Positions 59,503-64,000 of a DNA stretch of 64,000 nucleotides are shown here, piece after piece. The DNA is from Clostridium_AI sp002297865 (GTDB lineage: Bacteria; Bacillota; Clostridia; Lachnospirales; Lachnospiraceae). Position 1 is the first letter of the stretch; the number at the start of each line of letters is the position of its first letter. The notes below the pieces were generated by a model. That model ran no database searches. It worked only from the letters and a program-made list of their open reading frames with translations, and was not told the DNA's origin. The translations under genes and the position numbers were made by a program. The stretch spans positions 1 through 64,000 of the forward strand of contig CALFNR010000067.1 in assembly GCA_937903005.1 (NCBI GenBank), written 5' to 3'.

Positions 59503-62001
59503 GTGAAAGTAATCATGAAATATGTGTTGAAAAACATGTGGGAGAAGAAGGGGAGAACGTTACTCATCGTGATTGCAGTAATGTTGTCTACTTCCATATT
59601 TTTCAGTACACAGTCCTTGTCTAAGAACTTAGAAAATATTTATCTCAATGTAATCAGGAAAGATTTTGGTTCAGCCGATATTTCAATTTCGAGCGGTTCT
59701 AGCCAGAAGAGTCAGTTATTTGAAATGGATGAGATAAATAAAATAAAATCTGATTATGAATCGGTAACTGGTGTATTCTATGCGACAGGATTTTATAAGC
59801 ACAAAAAGGAAAACCTGCAGGTTAAATTATGCGGTTACAAGAGCTGTTCAGATTTAGATGATGTGAATCCAGTGGTGATAAAAGAGGGAAAAAAGAGTTC
59901 TTATACGCTAGGAATTAAGGATATTGTTATCAGTACAAAAACGGCTGAACAGTATAACTTACATGTTAATGATAAGATGAAAATCCGAATTAGTGGGGAA
60001 GAAAAGGAATTTACCATAATTTCCATTGCCCAGGCGGATAGAATGTTTCGAGATACAGGCGCTAATATACCAGCAATTGTTTCACAAAAGATGTTAAACG
60101 ACTGCTATATGTCTGAATCAAAAGTAAATACCATTTTAGTCGGTTTGAAAGAGGACCAGAAGGTAGATAAGGAAATCGACAGACTGAGTAAATTATATGA
60201 GGATCAGGAAGTTTCTGAGCTGTTAACAGAAAATACTGCGAAAGCTTACACAGATCGTATTACGGTATCTTTTTACCTAATGTCAATTGCTGTATTTTTC
60301 ATTAGTATCTTTCTGATTTATTCATCCTTTAAGGTAATCAGTATTGAGCGTATGCCTATTATAGGGCTTTTTAGAAGCATTGGTTCCACTAAAAAAATGA
60401 CCAATCTTATGATGTTAATAGAAGCAGTTGCATGTGCGGTCATAGGTGGATTGATTGGCTGTGCAGCGGGAGTGGGAATGTTATATGTCATGTTGTATTT
60501 CTCCTCTGATGGTGCAGAATTTACAGTGGAGTATTCCTTTGGATGGATGTTAATTAGTTTTGGATTTTCCATATTGATTGCATTAGTCAGTGTTCTGATA
60601 CCAATGCTTGCATCTAATAAGTATCCAATTTCAGTTCTGATTAAGAGCCAGAAGGAAGATGGCAAAGTGGCAAAATTCTCTCCAGTCTTATTTGGAGTCA
60701 AATTGCTCTTATTTGCAGGAGTTCTGATTGGAGTCAAACTGGTTCCAGACAATATCATCTTATACTATGGAACAGGTGCCTGCGTTGCTTTGATTGTACT
60801 TCTTATTCTGATTGTTTATGATGTGGTGAAGCTGCTGTCTATTATCTTGAAACCATTGATTACGCTTATATTTAGACATGAGGGCATCATAGCAGTTAAG
60901 AATCTGAATGAAAGCACGACTACAATCAATAACGTAAGGCTTTTAACTATCAGTATGACAGTCTTTTTAATGATTAACGTCTTCGGTGACAGCCTGATTA
61001 CTTCTATTATCGATTTCTTTGGCGACAGCCAGTATGAAATTGAGATTACAGGCGAGAATATTGACGATGATTATTTAGATGAACTTAAGACTGTGAATAA
61101 TGTGGAGGCTGTTTATCCGATGTATAAAAAGAGCAATGTAAAGATCAATGGAAAAAACAGTACCATTCCAACATTATGTAGTGTCAACAAAGAGCAGTAT
61201 CTGGATTTTTATAAATTCAATTATGATGATGGGGATAAACAAAAAATTATTGACAAACTTGCAGATGGAAATAACATTATCGTATCATCAACACTTAAGA
61301 CTTCGTTATCATTAAAAAAGAATGATACATTATCCTTAAAGTTGAAGGACGATAAAGCCGTAAAATTTAAGGTTATTGGGTTCTATGATACCTTGGAAAG
61401 TACGGCACTTATGGATATCGATGTAATGAAAGAAAATATTGGGGATACATACTATAGCACATGTTTAGTCAAAGGAACCAAACATACTGAGGTTGATACT
61501 ACTACGATGAAAGAGAAACTTGCAGTAACATCAGGTGATAAAGATGTTCAAATAAAAACAGTAGATGAAATAAAAGATGCTTCTATTGAATCTAATAAAC
61601 AGATCGTTTCCATCATGCAGCTGTTTAGTTTAATAACACTTTTGATCGCTGTATTTGGTATTGTAAATAACATAATAGTAAGTTATATGGAAAAGAGACG
61701 TATATTTGCAGTACAGCGTTCCATCGGCATGAGTAAGTTCCAGCTTGTTAAGATTGCTTTAGTAGAAGCACTTCTTACGGGTATTATTGGTTCTGTTCTT
61801 GGAATTGCAGGAGGAAACGGACTGCTATATATTGCACCTAAGATTATGATGAGTTTAGGATTGCGACTAGTTATGCATATTACAGGTATACAGATACTTG
61901 TATGCGTTGGAGGAAGTGTTCTGCTTACAATATTGACCTCCATTCGTTCAGCTGTAAAGACTTCAAAGGCACAGATTATCGAAGCAATCAAATATGAGTA
62001 G
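59503..62001 (+). CDS. FtsX-type ABC transporter permease
   Basis: The 832-residue membrane protein starts at GTG 59503, five bases after AAGGAGGAG. One membrane segment lies at about 17-36, a large extracytoplasmic domain at about 40-245, then clusters of hydrophobic segments at about 250-450 and 478-505, a second extracytoplasmic part (about 510-700), and three segments at about 705-815 ending in a conserved AIKYE-type tail. Two FtsX-like units in one chain is the MacB/LolE-like layout found in Firmicutes efflux or peptide-resistance systems. The partner ATPase is encoded 14 bases downstream. In this context it is likely to export or detoxify the product; a role in sensing or removing it from the membrane, as for Bce-type pumps, is possible, though no sensor kinase is nearby. 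Confidence 0.87.
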   Translation: MKVIMKYVLKNMWEKKGRTLLIVIAVMLSTSIFFSTQSLSKNLENIYLNVIRKDFGSADISISSGSSQKSQLFEMDEINKIKSDYESVTGVFYATGFYKHKKENLQVKLCGYKSCSDLDDVNPVVIKEGKKSSYTLGIKDIVISTKTAEQYNLHVNDKMKIRISGEEKEFTIISIAQADRMFRDTGANIPAIVSQKMLNDCYMSESKVNTILVGLKEDQKVDKEIDRLSKLYEDQEVSELLTENTAKAYTDRITVSFYLMSIAVFFISIFLIYSSFKVISIERMPIIGLFRSIGSTKKMTNLMMLIEAVACAVIGGLIGCAAGVGMLYVMLYFSSDGAEFTVEYSFGWMLISFGFSILIALVSVLIPMLASNKYPISVLIKSQKEDGKVAKFSPVLFGVKLLLFAGVLIGVKLVPDNIILYYGTGACVALIVLLILIVYDVVKLLSIILKPLITLIFRHEGIIAVKNLNESTTTINNVRLLTISMTVFLMINVFGDSLITSIIDFFGDSQYEIEITGENIDDDYLDELKTVNNVEAVYPMYKKSNVKINGKNSTIPTLCSVNKEQYLDFYKFNYDDGDKQKIIDKLADGNNIIVSSTLKTSLSLKKNDTLSLKLKDDKAVKFKVIGFYDTLESTALMDIDVMKENIGDTYYSTCLVKGTKHTEVDTTTMKEKLAVTSGDKDVQIKTVDEIKDASIESNKQIVSIMQLFSLITLLIAVFGIVNNIIVSYMEKRRIFAVQRSIGMSKFQLVKIALVEALLTGIIGSVLGIAGGNGLLYIAPKIMMSLGLRLVMHITGIQILVCVGGSVLLTILTSIRSAVKTSKAQIIEAIKYE

Positions 62002-62015
62002 GATGGAGGAGCGTT

Positions 62016-62696
62016 ATGAGTAAAATAATTGAGATTCAAGATTTAAAAAAGACGTTTAATATGGGCAGAACAACCAATGAAGTATTAAAGGGAATTAATC
62101 TTTCTATTGACAAAGGGGAATTTATATCCATTATGGGCCAATCCGGTTCTGGCAAAAGTACTTTACTTTACTTAATGGGGGCACTTGACAGGCCGACATC
62201 TGGTACTATTAAGATTAATGGAAAAGATATATCCAAATTATCCGATAAGGAATGCAGTATTTTCCACCGCAGAGAAGTTGGATTTGTATTCCAGTTTTAT
62301 AATCTGGTGCCAAACCTGAATGTAGAAGACAATATTCTGCTTCCTGTATTGCTAGATCATAGAAAGGCAAGAGATTATGAAGATAGACTGGGAGAGCTGT
62401 TAGAAGCAGTTGGATTGGAAGAGAGAAGAAAATTTACACCAAGGGAACTTTCTGGCGGCCAACAGCAGAGAGTGGCAATTGCCAGAGCTTTAATTATGGA
62501 CCCTGACTTGATATTTGCAGATGAACCAGTTGGTAATCTGGATAGCAAAGCGGGAATTAAAGTAATGGAACTGTTACGTGATATTAATAAGAAATATAAT
62601 AAAACAATTGTGCAAGTTACCCATTCACCAGAACATGCAACCTATGGAACACGATTGATTCATATCAAAGACGGAATTGTTGACGAAACTAAGTAA
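62016..62696 (+). CDS. ABC transporter ATP-binding protein (MacB/LolD type)
   Basis: The 226-residue ATPase has Walker A GQSGSGKST at 41-49, the Q-loop in VFQFYNL, signature LSGGQQQR and Walker B LIFADEPVGNLDS, followed by the switch His in VTHSPEHA. This is the standard order and size of LolD/MacB-type ATPases that power FtsX-like permeases. It sits 14 bases behind the permease gene with its own GGAGGA ribosome site, so the two form one transporter at the membrane. Fifty-nine bases of A-rich, gene-free sequence separate it from the next gene, with no clear terminator, so transcription probably continues. Confidence 0.95.
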   Translation: MSKIIEIQDLKKTFNMGRTTNEVLKGINLSIDKGEFISIMGQSGSGKSTLLYLMGALDRPTSGTIKINGKDISKLSDKECSIFHRREVGFVFQFYNLVPNLNVEDNILLPVLLDHRKARDYEDRLGELLEAVGLEERRKFTPRELSGGQQQRVAIARALIMDPDLIFADEPVGNLDSKAGIKVMELLRDINKKYNKTIVQVTHSPEHATYGTRLIHIKDGIVDETK

Positions 62697-62755
62697 AAAA
62701 AGAGTAAAATATGTACCAATAAGCCTAAGAAAATAGAAAGTAGGAGGATTGATAT

Positions 62756-64000
62756 ATGAAGATAAAAACGTTAGTGGATACACTTTTCCAAGCAGAAAGA
62801 CTGGGGAATGACATTCGTTTTGTCAAGGAAGAAAATGTGGAAACGACAATTTCTTATCATGACTTTCGAAGAAAAGCACAGGGATGTCTTACACAGTTAA
62901 GGAAAGCTGGCATTAAGCCAGGAGATGAAGTGATTCTTCAGGTACCAGACAATGAAAGTTTTCTATATTGCTTCTGGGGGTGTATTTTAGGAAAGGCAGT
63001 AGCGGTTCCAGTACCAATTGCAACTAGTGAATCAGAATACTTGAGAGTATATAAAATTTGGAAAATTTTAAAGAAACCCAAAATTATCTCCTATGATGCT
63101 TACATGGATAACATGAAAGAATATTTACAGGTACAAGGGGAAGAGCAGTTATGGGAGACGGTAAGTTCTAATTACATAAATTATAAAAACATTAACGGAG
63201 AAGCAGAACCTTCAGAGCCAGAAGCTGTGAACGAAGAGGACTTGGCTTATATTCAGTTTTCATCAGGTTCCACTGCAGACCCAAAGGGCGTGAAACTTTT
63301 ACACGGACAAGTCGTGTGTAATATGGAGGGTATTGTGGAGGCTGGACAGATATTAAAGGATGAAAAGGTTATCTCATGGATGCCATTGACACATGACATG
63401 GGACTGGTTGGATTCCATTTGGCAGCGATGTTCCATGCAATTCATCATTGCATTGTGCCAAGTGCTTATTTTATCTCGAATCCTCTTGGATATCTAAGGC
63501 TGATTACGAAAGGGAGATATAATATAACGGGATTCCCAAATTTTGGATATGGCCTAATTATGAAAGAGCTCTTAAGTAAAAAGCCTACTGATATCGACTT
63601 GTCCAGTCTGCGACTGATATTTAATGGTGCGGAACCCATTTCAGTAGACATGACAGAGAAATTCTGTGCAGTAACCCATGTGAAAAAGAGTGTTATCTAT
63701 CCAGTTTATGGAATGGCAGAAGCGGTGCTGGCGATTGCGTTCCCAAAACCAGGAAGAGATTTTCATTATATCTGTGTAAACCGGGATAAGATTGTATATG
63801 AAGAACCAGTAGAAGTATGTGCAGAAGACGAATTTAAAACCATTAAAATTATGTCTGAGGGCTATGCGGTAAAGAATTGTAAGATTCGAATCAGCAATCG
63901 GGAAGGAAATGAACTTTCAGATGGATATGTAGGGCAGATTATGCTGAAAGGCAAAAATATCTTGAGCAGCTATTATGAGTCTACTGCCAGCATGAACGAC
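62756..64000 (+). CDS. Fatty-acyl-AMP ligase-like adenylating enzyme, N-terminal part (runs off the right edge)
   Basis: ATG at 62756 follows AGGAGG at a normal distance, and the frame stays open for 415 codons to the window end. Motifs: YIQFSSGSTADPKGV (about 163-177, AMP/phosphate loop), WMPLTHDMGLVG (about 204-215) and YGMAEAVLA (about 319-327). The W-x-P-L-x-H-D-M-G-L motif separates fatty-acyl-AMP ligases (FAAL) from ordinary amino-acid A domains. Such enzymes activate a fatty acid and hand it to an acyl carrier protein to start a lipopeptide or lipid-primed polyketide. Here it suggests the product is lipid-initiated. Whether ACP, KS or NRPS domains are fused behind it cannot be seen. 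Confidence 0.85.
   Translation, partial: MKIKTLVDTLFQAERLGNDIRFVKEENVETTISYHDFRRKAQGCLTQLRKAGIKPGDEVILQVPDNESFLYCFWGCILGKAVAVPVPIATSESEYLRVYKIWKILKKPKIISYDAYMDNMKEYLQVQGEEQLWETVSSNYINYKNINGEAEPSEPEAVNEEDLAYIQFSSGSTADPKGVKLLHGQVVCNMEGIVEAGQILKDEKVISWMPLTHDMGLVGFHLAAMFHAIHHCIVPSAYFISNPLGYLRLITKGRYNITGFPNFGYGLIMKELLSKKPTDIDLSSLRLIFNGAEPISVDMTEKFCAVTHVKKSVIYPVYGMAEAVLAIAFPKPGRDFHYICVNRDKIVYEEPVEVCAEDEFKTIKIMSEGYAVKNCKIRISNREGNELSDGYVGQIMLKGKNILSSYYESTASMND

Noticed and set aside
1..64000. CRISPR arrays, tRNA or rRNA genes, riboswitches
   Set aside because: No regularly spaced repeats, cloverleaf sequences or conserved riboswitch leader were recognised on either strand.

Overview
The window reads as low-GC Firmicutes chromosome, most likely an anaerobic Clostridia/Lachnospiraceae-type bacterium. 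This is inferred from the A/T-rich codon use, strong AGGAGG-type ribosome sites, frequent TTG/GTG starts, a very large secreted protein with an Ig-like (BIG2) C-terminus, and a clostridial style of polyketide/peptide synthases. No rRNA, tRNA or CRISPR array was seen, so the genus cannot be fixed from the sequence.

Layout. (1) 1-77: tail of an IS1182-type transposase. (2) 252-10646: a 3464-residue secreted multidomain protein. (3) 10748-13313: a minus-strand group of marR regulator, MATE efflux pump and flavodoxin-like oxidoreductase, with a well-formed promoter/operator in front of marR and a related half-operator in front of the pump. (4) 13317-13703: remnant of a lantibiotic-immunity-type ABC permease. 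(5) 13865-64000 and beyond: one co-directional, tightly packed block of about 50 kb encoding a hybrid trans-AT polyketide synthase / nonribosomal peptide synthetase.

How the big cluster works (inference from domain reading). SbnA and SbnB homologues make L-2,3-diaminopropionate. A stand-alone acyltransferase serves ketosynthase modules that have no built-in AT. If the order is colinear, the line is KS-KR-ACP; KS-DH-KR-ACP; KS-DH-KR-ACP then C-A(Ser)-PCP-E-C; A(unknown)-PCP-C-A(basic residue)-PCP-C*; KS0-DH0-ACP-C-A(unknown)-PCP-E*-C; A(Gly)-PCP-C; A(unknown)-PCP-C*. A glutamine-dependent asparagine synthetase homologue, an MFS exporter and an FtsX-type ABC exporter sit inside the block. The last gene is the start of a fatty-acyl-AMP ligase-type enzyme that runs off the edge, which points to a lipid-primed product. 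No thioesterase, reductase release domain or phosphopantetheinyl transferase is visible, so the cluster continues to the right.

Most unusual points: a condensation domain cut by a frameshift near 50000; a ketosynthase with the HGTGT histidine replaced by Gln next to a DH-like domain that has lost both catalytic residues; two paralogous A-first proteins with the same rare binding-pocket motif (CHDPFLRD), each ending in a degenerate C-like domain; and a degenerate epimerase-like domain. I do not recognise a known product that fits this whole arrangement.
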